In this document: piece by piece, positions 32,326 to 39,912 of the stretch
Layout of the letters: every line of letters begins with the position of its first letter
How positions within the stretch are numbered: position 1 is the stretch's first letter
NCBI GenBank assembly: GCA_002863125.1
Contig: PKEB01000012.1
Coordinates: 28,365-92,364, forward strand
From: Flavobacteriales bacterium
Lineage (GTDB): Bacteria; Bacteroidota; Bacteroidia; Flavobacteriales_D; Sanyastnellaceae
Direction of reading: 5' to 3'
Length of the DNA: 64,000 bases
The notes under the pieces: generated by a model
What the model was told of the DNA's origin: nothing
Database searches by the model: none
Seen by the model: only the letters and a program-made list of their open reading frames with translations
Program-made: the position numbers and the translations under genes

Positions 32326-33027
32326 ATGAGTAAAGCCAAGGTGTTGTTTATCACTCCAGCCATTGCGAAATCTGGACACGGCGTTTCCCAAGTACTAACG
32401 GATTTGGGTTACGAAGTGAGCAGCGCTTCTACACCGGAAGAAACGGTGTTGACGGCAATGGAACTAGATCCTCAAGTCATTATTTGGCCAGACGCCTTGA
32501 ATGGCGAAAATGCCTGGAGCCGGGTGAAGAACATCCTCGAATCCAAAAACCCGCTTATTTCATTGGCCAATGATTTCAATGCGGCAGCGTTGGAGGACGA
32601 TGCAGCAGCGGTGCAAACCAACGAAACTCCTGGAGCAGTAAATGTACCGTTGGCAACGATGAATGCCTTAGTCGAGCAACTGGAACAAATCGGTGCACAC
32701 GGAACGGGTAATCACCAGTTTTACACGAAAGTGGGCAACAAGTTGCGACGGATTGAGCTGGATGAAATCCGATACATCCAGGTAGAAGGCAAGTACAGCG
32801 CCATTCAATTGGAATCGCGGCAGTACCATGTAAAAGCCTCGTTGAAAGACCTGCTGCTGATTCTCGCGTCCGATGAATTTGTCCGCGTCAGCCGAAACTT
32901 CGTGGTGAACTTAAAGCACATCGATCACATTGATGTCTACCAGAGCACCGTTCACGTCGCAGGCGAGGATGTCCCAGTGAGCCGAACGTACAAGGACAAC
33001 TTGATGAAAAACGTTCGACTTCTTTGA
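32326..33027 (+). CDS. LytTR DNA-binding regulator with degenerate receiver domain
   Basis: This 233-residue protein has an N-terminal receiver-like fold (about 1-85) and a C-terminal LytTR domain (about 130-233: FYTKVGNKLRRIELDEIRYIQVEGKYSAIQLESRQYHVKASLKDLL, FVRVSRNFVVNLKHIDHID). The receiver half lacks the acidic pocket: the first strand ends FITPAIAKS instead of a DDE-type run, and the strand-3 end reads VIIWPDALNG where the phospho-accepting Asp is expected. It is therefore probably not controlled by a classical histidine kinase. No kinase gene is adjacent. It may be constitutive or bind a ligand. Its targets are unknown. Confidence 0.8.
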   Translation: MSKAKVLFITPAIAKSGHGVSQVLTDLGYEVSSASTPEETVLTAMELDPQVIIWPDALNGENAWSRVKNILESKNPLISLANDFNAAALEDDAAAVQTNETPGAVNVPLATMNALVEQLEQIGAHGTGNHQFYTKVGNKLRRIELDEIRYIQVEGKYSAIQLESRQYHVKASLKDLLLILASDEFVRVSRNFVVNLKHIDHIDVYQSTVHVAGEDVPVSRTYKDNLMKNVRLL

Positions 33028-33060
33028 GTCGAACCTGCGCCATTCCCAAGGTTAGAGCGT

Positions 33061-33068
33061 TACCTTTG
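33061..33068 (+). promoter_or_regulatory. -7 promoter element TACCTTTG of glnS
   Basis: TACCTTTG is an exact TAnnTTTG ending four bases (CACC) before the glnS ATG at 33073. The same TTTGCACCATG string precedes rpe. A leaderless or nearly leaderless message is predicted. Confidence 0.6.
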
Positions 33069-33072
33069 CACC

Positions 33073-34752
33073 ATGTCGAATACGTCCATGGAAAGCGAGG
33101 ACTCAGCACGCTCACTGAACTTTATCGAGCAGAAGATTGAGGCAGACATAGCCGCCGGCAAACACGGCGGGCAAGTTCACACCCGATTTCCACCGGAACC
33201 CAACGGCTACTTGCACATCGGTCATGCCAAAGCCATCTGTGTGAGCTTCGGACTTGCGCAGAAATACAGCGGCAAGACCAACTTGCGTTTCGACGATACC
33301 AATCCGGAAAAGGAAAGCGTCGAATACGTCAATGCCATCCGAGAAGACATTGCTTGGTTAGGGTTTGAATGGAACGGTGGGGAGTTCTACACCAGCGATT
33401 ATTTCCAGCAGCTCTTTGAATACGCCTGTGACTTGATTAAGAAGAGCTTGGCTTACGTCGATGACCAAAGTGCAGAACAGATCGCCTCGCAAAAAGGCGC
33501 CCCTGGCACTCCGGGCACCAACAGCCCTTTCCGGGAGCGAACGCCCGAGGAAAACCTTCGCCTGTTCGAGGAAATGAAAGCTGGCCAATGCCAAGAAGGT
33601 GAGCGTGTGCTGCGTGCCAAGATTGACATGGCCCATGACAACATGCTCATGCGCGACCCGGTTATTTATCGGGTGAAGTTTGTCGAGCACCACCGAACGG
33701 GAAAGGATTGGGTGATCTACCCGATGTATGATTTTGCGCACGGCCAATCGGATTCCATTGAACGCATTTCGCACAGCCTGTGTTCGTTGGAGTTTGAAAA
33801 CCACCGGCCCCTGTACAACTGGTTCATTCAAGCATTGGATATCTACCCCAGCGAACAGACGGAATTCGCCCGGCTCAATTTGAATTATACCATCATGTCG
33901 AAGCGCAAGTTGCTGCGTCTGGTTGAGGAAGGGGTGGTAGACGGCTGGGACGATCCCCGCATGCCGACCATTTCCGGATTGCGACGGCGCGGGTACACCC
34001 CGGAGAGCATTCGTGTATTCGCAGAACGCGTAGGTGTCGCGAAGCGCAACAGTACCATCGATGTGAGTTTGTTGGAATGGTCGCTGAGGGACGATTTGAA
34101 CCGCCGCGCACCACGCGTCATGGCGGTGTTGAACCCCATTCGTCTGGTTGTGCTGAATTACCCCGAAGGCCAAATGGAGATGCTGACAACCGTCAACAAT
34201 CCAGAGGACGAGTCGGCGGGCACGCGTGAAATTCCGTTCGGGCGTGAGCTATGGATGGAAGCTGATGATTTCCGTGTGGATGTCAACAAGAAGTGGTTCC
34301 GGTTAGCACCAGGGCGAACGGTGCGTTTGAAATCCGCCTACATCGTTGAATACGCAGACCACATCGAGGATGAACACGGCAACGTGACCGAGGTTCATGT
34401 GAACTACATTCCGAACAGCCGCAGTGGCCAAGACACGTCGGGTGTAAAGCCGAAGGGCACGCTCCACTGGGTTGCCGCGGACCAAGCTGAGGATGCGGAG
34501 GTGCGGTTGTACGACCGGCTGTTCCGCGAGGCTTCGCCAGAAGCCGATGGGGATTTCATGGACGCCTTGAATCCCAACAGCTTGGAAATTCTCAAAGGGT
34601 GCAAAGTGGAGCCTTCCTTGGCCCATGCCGAAGTGGGGACGGTCTTCCAATTCACTCGGTTGGGTTATTTCACCTTAGATTCGAAATACAGCACCCCGGG
34701 GTCACCCGTGTTCAACCGAGCCGTGACCCTCAAGGACGGCTGGAAAGGTTAG
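33073..34752 (+). CDS. glnS: Glutaminyl-tRNA synthetase
   Basis: This 559-residue class I synthetase has TRFPPEPNGYLHIGHAKAICVSFGLA (HIGH), FDDTNPEKE, NYTIMSKRKLLRLVEEG (the KMSKS equivalent MSKRK), and the GlnRS-type RRRGYTPESIRVFAERVGVAK. The C-terminal anticodon-binding beta barrels are complete (RLAPGRTVRLKSAYIVE, FQFTRLGYFTLDSKYS). It charges tRNA-Gln with glutamine directly; the two segments MEMLTTVNNPEDE and REIPFGRELWMEADDF favour GlnRS over GluRS. It is convergent with the CCA-adding enzyme gene, stops nine bases apart. Confidence 0.96.
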   Translation: MSNTSMESEDSARSLNFIEQKIEADIAAGKHGGQVHTRFPPEPNGYLHIGHAKAICVSFGLAQKYSGKTNLRFDDTNPEKESVEYVNAIREDIAWLGFEWNGGEFYTSDYFQQLFEYACDLIKKSLAYVDDQSAEQIASQKGAPGTPGTNSPFRERTPEENLRLFEEMKAGQCQEGERVLRAKIDMAHDNMLMRDPVIYRVKFVEHHRTGKDWVIYPMYDFAHGQSDSIERISHSLCSLEFENHRPLYNWFIQALDIYPSEQTEFARLNLNYTIMSKRKLLRLVEEGVVDGWDDPRMPTISGLRRRGYTPESIRVFAERVGVAKRNSTIDVSLLEWSLRDDLNRRAPRVMAVLNPIRLVVLNYPEGQMEMLTTVNNPEDESAGTREIPFGRELWMEADDFRVDVNKKWFRLAPGRTVRLKSAYIVEYADHIEDEHGNVTEVHVNYIPNSRSGQDTSGVKPKGTLHWVAADQAEDAEVRLYDRLFREASPEADGDFMDALNPNSLEILKGCKVEPSLAHAEVGTVFQFTRLGYFTLDSKYSTPGSPVFNRAVTLKDGWKG

Positions 34753-34761
34753 GCAGCACTG

Positions 34762-36186
34762 TTATTTTGGGGACAGGCCCATTTTGGCCGCCAACTCGAG
34801 CATGAGTTCTTTGGCCGGTCCCGGCTCATTGGGAATCTCTCCGTCCAAAATGGCCTCCTTGATGGCGTTTTTCAAGTCGCCAATTGGCTTGCTCGGTGGA
34901 ATACCGAAGGTTTCCATGATTTCTTCACCGGAGATGGGCGGCTGGAAATTGCGCAAGTGATCTTTCTCCTCGACGTCTTTCAATTTTTGTACCACGATGT
35001 CATAGTTGGCGAGGTAACGCTTGACGCGCGCTTCGTTTTTGGAGGTGATGTCCGCGCGGCACAGGATCATCAGGGCGTCTATGTCATCGCCTGCATCGAA
35101 TAGCAATCGGCGTACTGCGCTGTCGGTGATTTGATTTTTGGTGAGCGCAATGGGCCGCAGGTGCAATAGCACAAGCTTTTGGACAAACTTCATTTTGTGG
35201 TCCAAAGGCAACTTCATTCGCTTGAAGATTTTGGGCACCATGCGGGCGCCCTTGTCCTCGTGTCCGTGAAATGTCCAGCCTTGGTTGCGTTGAAAGCGTT
35301 TGGTGGCAGGCTTCGCAATGTCATGAAGGATGGCCGCCCAACGCAACCAAAGGTCGTTGGAGACTTTCGCCACGTTGTCCAACACTTCCAGCGTGTGGTA
35401 GAAGTTGTCTTTATGCCCAACACCATCGCGCCATTCCACGCCTTTGAGTGCCTCCATCTCGGGGAAGATGATGCCCAGCAATCCGCACTTGTCGAGCAAC
35501 TTGAATCCAATCGAAGGCCGTGGGCTCAGGATGATCTTGTGCAGCTCGGTGTGGATCCGCTCTTGGCTGATGATCTCCATGCGGTTGGCATTTCGCTGAA
35601 TGGAAGCGACGTTGGAGTCGGTGATGCGGAAGTGCAGCTGGGTGGCAAACCGGATGGCCCGCAGCATCCGCAGCGGATCATCGCTGAACGTAATGTCCGG
35701 ATCAAGTGGTGTCTGGATGCATTCATTCTCCAGGTCGCGTACGCCTCCAAAGGGGTCGACGAGGTCGCCGAACGTCCCTTCATTCAAGCTGATGGCGAGG
35801 GCATTGATGGTGAAGTCCCGTCGGTTTTGGTCGTCTTCGATGGTGCCGTCCTCCACGATGGGCTTGCGGCTGCCGCGTTCGTATGATTCTTTTCGAGCCC
35901 CGACGAATTCGACCTCCCAGTCGCGGTAGCGGAACATGGCCGTACCAAAGTTTTTGAAGACCGTGACTTTGCCGGCGTTCAGGGCGTTGGAGGCTTTCTT
36001 GGCCAATTCTATGCCGCTGCCTTCAACCACGATGTCGATGTCTTTGCATCGGCGTTGAAGCAAGAGGTCCCGCACGAAGCCACCAATGGCGTAGGCTGAC
36101 TTTCCTTCCTCGTCCGCAATTTTTCCAATGGTCTTGAACAGCGGATGGTTCAGGTGGGCCGAGTAGTTCATGGCTTCTGCGGACAT
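34762..36186 (-). CDS. CCA-adding tRNA nucleotidyltransferase with HD domain
   Basis: This 474-residue protein has the class II nucleotidyltransferase head: YAIGGFVRDLLLQRRCKDIDIVVEGSG with the catalytic DxD, RRDFTINALAI, and DDPLRMLRAIRFATQLHF. An HD-like phosphohydrolase block follows (HKDNFYHTLEVLDNVAK, RWAAILHDIAKPATK, HEDKGARMVPKIFKRMKLP). It repairs or adds the 3' CCA of tRNAs, consistent with the tRNA in this window lacking an encoded CCA. Poly(A) polymerase activity is an alternative. The start ATG 36186 follows TACCTTTG by five bases. Confidence 0.9.
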   Translation of the reverse strand: MSAEAMNYSAHLNHPLFKTIGKIADEEGKSAYAIGGFVRDLLLQRRCKDIDIVVEGSGIELAKKASNALNAGKVTVFKNFGTAMFRYRDWEVEFVGARKESYERGSRKPIVEDGTIEDDQNRRDFTINALAISLNEGTFGDLVDPFGGVRDLENECIQTPLDPDITFSDDPLRMLRAIRFATQLHFRITDSNVASIQRNANRMEIISQERIHTELHKIILSPRPSIGFKLLDKCGLLGIIFPEMEALKGVEWRDGVGHKDNFYHTLEVLDNVAKVSNDLWLRWAAILHDIAKPATKRFQRNQGWTFHGHEDKGARMVPKIFKRMKLPLDHKMKFVQKLVLLHLRPIALTKNQITDSAVRRLLFDAGDDIDALMILCRADITSKNEARVKRYLANYDIVVQKLKDVEEKDHLRNFQPPISGEEIMETFGIPPSKPIGDLKNAIKEAILDGEIPNEPGPAKELMLELAAKMGLSPK

Positions 36187-36191
36187 GGGTT

Positions 36192-36199
36192 CAAAGGTA
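36192..36199 (-). promoter_or_regulatory. -7 promoter element TACCTTTG of the CCA-adding enzyme gene
   Basis: Minus-strand TACCTTTG is an exact TAnnTTTG and ends five bases before the ATG at 36186. Confidence 0.55.
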
Positions 36200-36211
36200 C
36201 GCGGATAGCTG

Positions 36212-36808
36212 TTAGCTCCTCAAAATGCGCATGCGCCCCGCGTCGTCGAAGTGGACGAGCATGGAGGATTGACTTGAATTCAGATCGGCTCGGCGGTAAT
36301 GAGCATTGAAGTCCACGGAATTGGTGACCCGCTCGTCAACTTCATTGAAGGTTTGTGGGGTGGGTTGCTTGGCCAGGTTGGCGCTGGTGGAAGCGAGGGG
36401 GCATCCGATTCCCTGAATCAGAAAACTCAGGTAGGGGTCGGATACGAGGCGAACCGCAATGGATCCATCTTCTCGTACCATGCCAGGAGCAAAGGTGTGG
36501 CGCACCTGGCCGCCGAGCGTACCCACGAGGGTGACAGGCCGGTCACTCACTTCCAGCAGTTCCCACGCTGCTTCCGGCAAATTGGGAAGCAATTGCTCCA
36601 GTGCCTGTTCCGAATCCACGAGCATGAGCAAGGTCTCGGATGTGGCGCGCTGCTTGATGTCAAAAATGCGCTGCACCCCCGTCGTGGACGTTGCGTCTGC
36701 TGCAAGTCCCCAAACGGTATCGGTGGGATGGGAAATGACGCCGTCGTTCCGCAACGCCCGCACCGCTGCGAGGGCATCTTCGTGCCAGTGCGGACGCTTC
36801 TTACCCAT
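36212..36808 (-). CDS. Threonylcarbamoyl-AMP synthase (Sua5/YrdC/YciO family)
   Basis: This 198-residue protein has the YrdC-fold signatures [46 protein letters not shown] and [15 protein letters not shown]. It makes threonylcarbamoyl-AMP for the t6A37 modification of tRNAs, although some YciO relatives have other roles. The ATG at 36808 overlaps the purC stop by eight bases; longer readings would be buried in purC. It is the last gene of the phoH-purC-sua5 run. Confidence 0.88.
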   Translation of the reverse strand: MGKKRPHWHEDALAAVRALRNDGVISHPTDTVWGLAADATSTTGVQRIFDIKQRATSETLLMLVDSEQALEQLLPNLPEAAWELLEVSDRPVTLVGTLGGQVRHTFAPGMVREDGSIAVRLVSDPYLSFLIQGIGCPLASTSANLAKQPTPQTFNEVDERVTNSVDFNAHYRRADLNSSQSSMLVHFDDAGRMRILRS

Positions 36809-37757
36809 GGGTGTTGGCTGCAATCCAATCGGCCACGGCCACTTCGATGTCGCGCTCCAAATGTTCTGAGACCGTGCGTTCGAAGGGTTGTCCGGTGACC
36901 TGTTCGTAGAGCCCGACGTACCGATCGGTGACCTCATTGATGAAGGAGTCCGGCATGTCCGGAACCGTTTGGCCTTCAAGGCCCATGAAGTCATTCGCCA
37001 TGAGCCATTCGCGAACGAATTCTTTGCTGAGTTGCTTCTGCTGCTCGCCTCGGTCTTGCCGCTCTTGGTAACCTTCTGCAATGAAATACCGGGAGCTATC
37101 CGGCGTGTGGATCTCGTCGATTAAAAACAACTTTCCATCCCGCAATCCAAATTCGTATTTGGTGTCCACCAGAATCAACCCTTGTTCGCGGGCCATTTCA
37201 GTGCCGCGCTGGAACAGTGCCCGGGTCACCCGTTCGAGCTCGCTGTACAATTCGGGTGAGACGATGTTGCGCTTCAGAATGTCTTCTTTGCTGATGTCTT
37301 CGTCGTGGCCTTCTTCCGCTTTCGTCGCCGGTGTGATGATGGGCTCCGGGAAGCGATCGTGTTCTTTCATGCCTTCTGGCAGGGCCACTCCACACAGGAC
37401 CCGCTTGCCTGACTTGTAGGTCCGCCAGGCGTGGCCTGTCAAGTACCCACGGATGACCATCTCGAGGCGGATGGGCTCACACGCATGTCCAATGGTCACT
37501 TGTGGATGGGGCGTGTCCACTTTCCATGTGGGGACGATGTCGGAAACGGCGTCGAGGAAGTAGCTCGCGATGCCATTGAGCACCTGGCCTTTATAAGGTA
37601 TGGGCTTGGGCAGGATGACATCAAATGCACTGATGCGGTCGGAGACTACAGCGACCATCAAGTCGTCAGCGATGGAATACATGTCGCGGACCTTTCCGTG
37701 GTACGCACGGGTTTGGGTGGGGAATTGGAAGCGCGACGCGTGAAGGGATTGGCTCAT
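36801..37757 (-). CDS. purC: SAICAR synthase (purine biosynthesis)
   Basis: This 318-residue protein has [51 protein letters not shown] and [32 protein letters not shown], the nucleotide and substrate blocks of eukaryote-like long SAICAR synthases. It condenses CAIR with aspartate in purine synthesis. Its ATG overlaps the phoH stop (ATGA) and its stop overlaps the Sua5-type gene, so the three are translated as a unit. The other pur genes are not in the window. Confidence 0.95.
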   Translation of the reverse strand: MSQSLHASRFQFPTQTRAYHGKVRDMYSIADDLMVAVVSDRISAFDVILPKPIPYKGQVLNGIASYFLDAVSDIVPTWKVDTPHPQVTIGHACEPIRLEMVIRGYLTGHAWRTYKSGKRVLCGVALPEGMKEHDRFPEPIITPATKAEEGHDEDISKEDILKRNIVSPELYSELERVTRALFQRGTEMAREQGLILVDTKYEFGLRDGKLFLIDEIHTPDSSRYFIAEGYQERQDRGEQQKQLSKEFVREWLMANDFMGLEGQTVPDMPDSFINEVTDRYVGLYEQVTGQPFERTVSEHLERDIEVAVADWIAANTHG

Positions 37758-38716
37758 GCTTTGGTGGGTGGGGTTTCTTCGGACTTTTCAAATGCTTGAA
37801 TGACGGCTTTGACCAACCTGTGTCGTATGACATCGGAACCGTCCAATTCGATGAACGAAATGCCATCGATGTTAGGGAGCACGCGCTTCGCATACTTCAG
37901 CCCAGAGGCTTGCTTGTGGGGGAGGTCGATTTGTGAGGCATCGCCGGTGACGACAAATTTGGCCTCTTTGCCCATGCGGGTGAGGAACATCTTGATTTGA
38001 GCAACCGTGGTGTTTTGGGCTTCATCCAAAATCACAAACGCTTTGTCGAGCGTCCGTCCGCGCATGAAGGCAAGCGGTGCAATCTCGATGACCCCTTTTT
38101 CGAGGTAATCCGCCACCTTGTCGTACGGCAGCATGTCGGTCAGGGCGTCGTACAACGGCTGCAAGTAGGGATCCAGCTTTTCTTTCAAGTCGCCGGGCAA
38201 GAAACCGAGGTTTTCGCCGGCTTCAACGGCGGGTCGTGTCAAGATGATTTTCTTGACGCGTTTGTCCTTCAAGGCTGCAACCGCCATGGCAACAGCGGTG
38301 TACGTCTTGCCGGTGCCGGCGGGACCGATGGCGAAGACCATGTCGTCTTTGCGGATGGCGTCCACCAAGCGCTGCTGGTTGCGGGTGCGGGCCGCGATGC
38401 GGTTGCCATTCGGGCCGTAGACCAGCGTATCGTCCTTTTTGGACTGGGTTAACACCTGAGATTCATCCGCTCCGATGAGACGGTGAATATCGTCTTCGCC
38501 CAATGCGTTGTACCGTTCGATGTGCCAGAGGATTATGCGCAACACTTCATCAAACCGCCCTACATCCTCCGTTGCTCCTTGTGCGAAAACGGTATCGCCG
38601 CGTGTGATCAGATGCAACTTTGGAAACGCCGACTTGAGGATGCGCCAGTTGTTATTTTCTGGGCCCAAGAGCAACAAGGGATCAACACCTTCGATGGATA
38701 TCTCTTTCTTTTGCAT
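37754..38716 (-). CDS. PhoH-family ATPase (YbeZ type)
   Basis: This 320-residue protein has a short KH-like N-terminal part ([19 protein letters not shown]), then the PhoH core: [29 protein letters not shown], the P-loop [54 protein letters not shown], and Walker [24 protein letters not shown]. PhoH/YbeZ proteins are RNA-linked ATPases that act with the YbeY endonuclease. The ATG at 38716 gives the family N-terminus and follows a TATTTTTG element by nine bases; a reading from 38947 runs antisense into the divergent gene. It heads the phoH-purC-sua5 unit. Confidence 0.93.
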   Translation of the reverse strand: MQKKEISIEGVDPLLLLGPENNNWRILKSAFPKLHLITRGDTVFAQGATEDVGRFDEVLRIILWHIERYNALGEDDIHRLIGADESQVLTQSKKDDTLVYGPNGNRIAARTRNQQRLVDAIRKDDMVFAIGPAGTGKTYTAVAMAVAALKDKRVKKIILTRPAVEAGENLGFLPGDLKEKLDPYLQPLYDALTDMLPYDKVADYLEKGVIEIAPLAFMRGRTLDKAFVILDEAQNTTVAQIKMFLTRMGKEAKFVVTGDASQIDLPHKQASGLKYAKRVLPNIDGISFIELDGSDVIRHRLVKAVIQAFEKSEETPPTKA

Positions 38717-38725
38717 GTGCGGACA

Positions 38726-38748
38726 CAAAAATACGTTCCCCACCTTTG
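38726..38748. promoter_or_regulatory. Compact divergent promoter: TATTTTTG (phoH, minus) and CACCTTTG (plus)
   Basis: Only 36 bases separate the two start codons. Minus-strand TATTTTTG (38733-38726) serves phoH, ending nine bases before its ATG. Plus-strand CACCTTTG (38741-38748) ends four bases before the ATG at 38753. Any -33 contacts must lie inside the neighbouring coding sequence. Confidence 0.5.
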
Positions 38749-38752
38749 TAAA

Positions 38753-39571
38753 ATGCCAATCGTGACCCTTACATCTGACTTTGGTCTGGACAGCCACTAC
38801 ACGGCCGTCATCAAAGGGGCGTTGCACAAGCGTGTAGAGGATGTGCGGATCGTGGATATATCGCATCGGATTCGAAAATTCGATGCCGTAGAGGCTGCGT
38901 TTGTGCTTCGGTCGGTATACCGTGAATTTCCTGAGGGGAGCATCCATTTAATCTGCGTTCGCAGTGCTGAGACGCCTGAGAGTCCCCACCGACTGGTGCG
39001 GTTGGATGGGCATTACTTTCTTGGAGCGGATACGGGTGTTTTCCGGCTGTTATCCGATAAACAACCCGAAGGCGTATTCGACTTTTCAGGGCTGAATTTG
39101 GATGTTTCTGCGCCCACCTTTCCCGAGCGGGAAGTCTTTGTCCCGGCCGCGGCTCACTTGGCGCGTGGAGGAAAGGAGGACCTCATCGGTCGCTCCACGG
39201 GTGGACTCAAAGAAGCCCAGCCGCGTCGCTTGAGTTATGACGATGACACATTGATTGGCCATGTGGTGTACATCGACGATTACGGCAACGTCATCACGAA
39301 CATCAGCCGCACAGCGTTCAAGGAATTTGGAAAGGGGCGGCCGTTTGAAATTCAATTGCGCACCAGCAGAATGTCCATTCGCAAGGTGTCAGAGCACTAC
39401 GAGGACGTACAAGTCGGTAAAGAAGTGGCCGTGTTTAATTACGCTGGATTGCTCGAGATTGCCATGAATAACCACAGCGCTCCGGGTGATCGAGGCGGTG
39501 CAGATGCGTTGCTCGGACTCAAGCGCGACCAAGTGGTGCGTGTCCAATTTGAATCCGGAACCCTGTTGTGA
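38753..39571 (+). CDS. SAM hydroxide adenosyltransferase (DUF62 family)
   Basis: This 272-residue protein begins IVTLTSDFGLDSHYTAVIKGALHKR, the Asp-rich SAM-binding start of the family, with VDISHRIRKFDAVEAAFVLRSVYREFP, the loop GADTGVFRLL, and the second-domain block VVYIDDYGNVITNIS. These enzymes split S-adenosylmethionine to adenosine and methionine with hydroxide, in relation to fluorinases, and their cell role is debated. The start ATG 38753 is fixed by CACCTTTG four bases upstream. The next gene starts within its stop codon (TGATG). Confidence 0.88.
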   Translation: MPIVTLTSDFGLDSHYTAVIKGALHKRVEDVRIVDISHRIRKFDAVEAAFVLRSVYREFPEGSIHLICVRSAETPESPHRLVRLDGHYFLGADTGVFRLLSDKQPEGVFDFSGLNLDVSAPTFPEREVFVPAAAHLARGGKEDLIGRSTGGLKEAQPRRLSYDDDTLIGHVVYIDDYGNVITNISRTAFKEFGKGRPFEIQLRTSRMSIRKVSEHYEDVQVGKEVAVFNYAGLLEIAMNNHSAPGDRGGADALLGLKRDQVVRVQFESGTLL

Positions 39572-39885
39572 TGCTTCTCCGCATTGTGAAAATGGAGTTC
39601 GATCCCGCTCAAGTGGAGGCATTCGATGACTTGTTTGCTCGCGCCCAAGCCCGCATTGAGGCGATGCCCGGTTGTCACCAAGTCCGTCTTCTGAAAGGGC
39701 ACGGGGACAAGCCGATTCGCACGACGTTGAGCTGGTGGGAGCGTGAATCCGATCTGCAGGCCTACCGAAAGTCCCAGCTGTTTGGCGAGGTTTGGCCAAA
39801 AACGAAGGCCATGTTCAGCGCACCGCCGGTGGCCTGGTCTTCCGATTGGCCCGCAGATGAGCCGATTCCAGGTGTGGCTGAATGA
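39571..39885 (+). CDS. Antibiotic-biosynthesis-monooxygenase-like small protein
   Basis: This 104-residue protein reads LLRIVKMEFDPAQVEAFDDLFARAQARIEAMPGCHQVRLLKG, then TLSWWERESDLQAYRKSQLFGEVWPKTKAMF, the ferredoxin-like dimeric alpha/beta fold of the ABM superfamily. The W-E-x-x-x-x-L-x-x-Y-R-x-S-x-x-F pattern is typical. It may be a quinol monooxygenase-like or heme-related protein; nothing fixes the substrate. The ATG overlaps the stop of the SAM adenosyltransferase gene (TGATG), so expression is coupled to it. Confidence 0.7.
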   Translation: MLLRIVKMEFDPAQVEAFDDLFARAQARIEAMPGCHQVRLLKGHGDKPIRTTLSWWERESDLQAYRKSQLFGEVWPKTKAMFSAPPVAWSSDWPADEPIPGVAE

Positions 39886-39896
39886 TGGCAAAGCCT

Positions 39897-39904
39897 TAAC
39901 TTCG
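39897..39904 (+). promoter_or_regulatory. Possible -7 element TAACTTCG of the GldF-GldG fusion gene
   Basis: TAACTTCG is TAnnTTTG with one change, ending eight bases before the ATG at 39913. No TTG at the standard spacing is present. Confidence 0.35.
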
Positions 39905-39912
39905 TCGCTACG

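Noticed and set aside
39568..39570. GTG start for the ABM-like protein
   Set aside because: It adds one residue only; the ATG at 39571 forms a standard TGATG overlap with the upstream stop.
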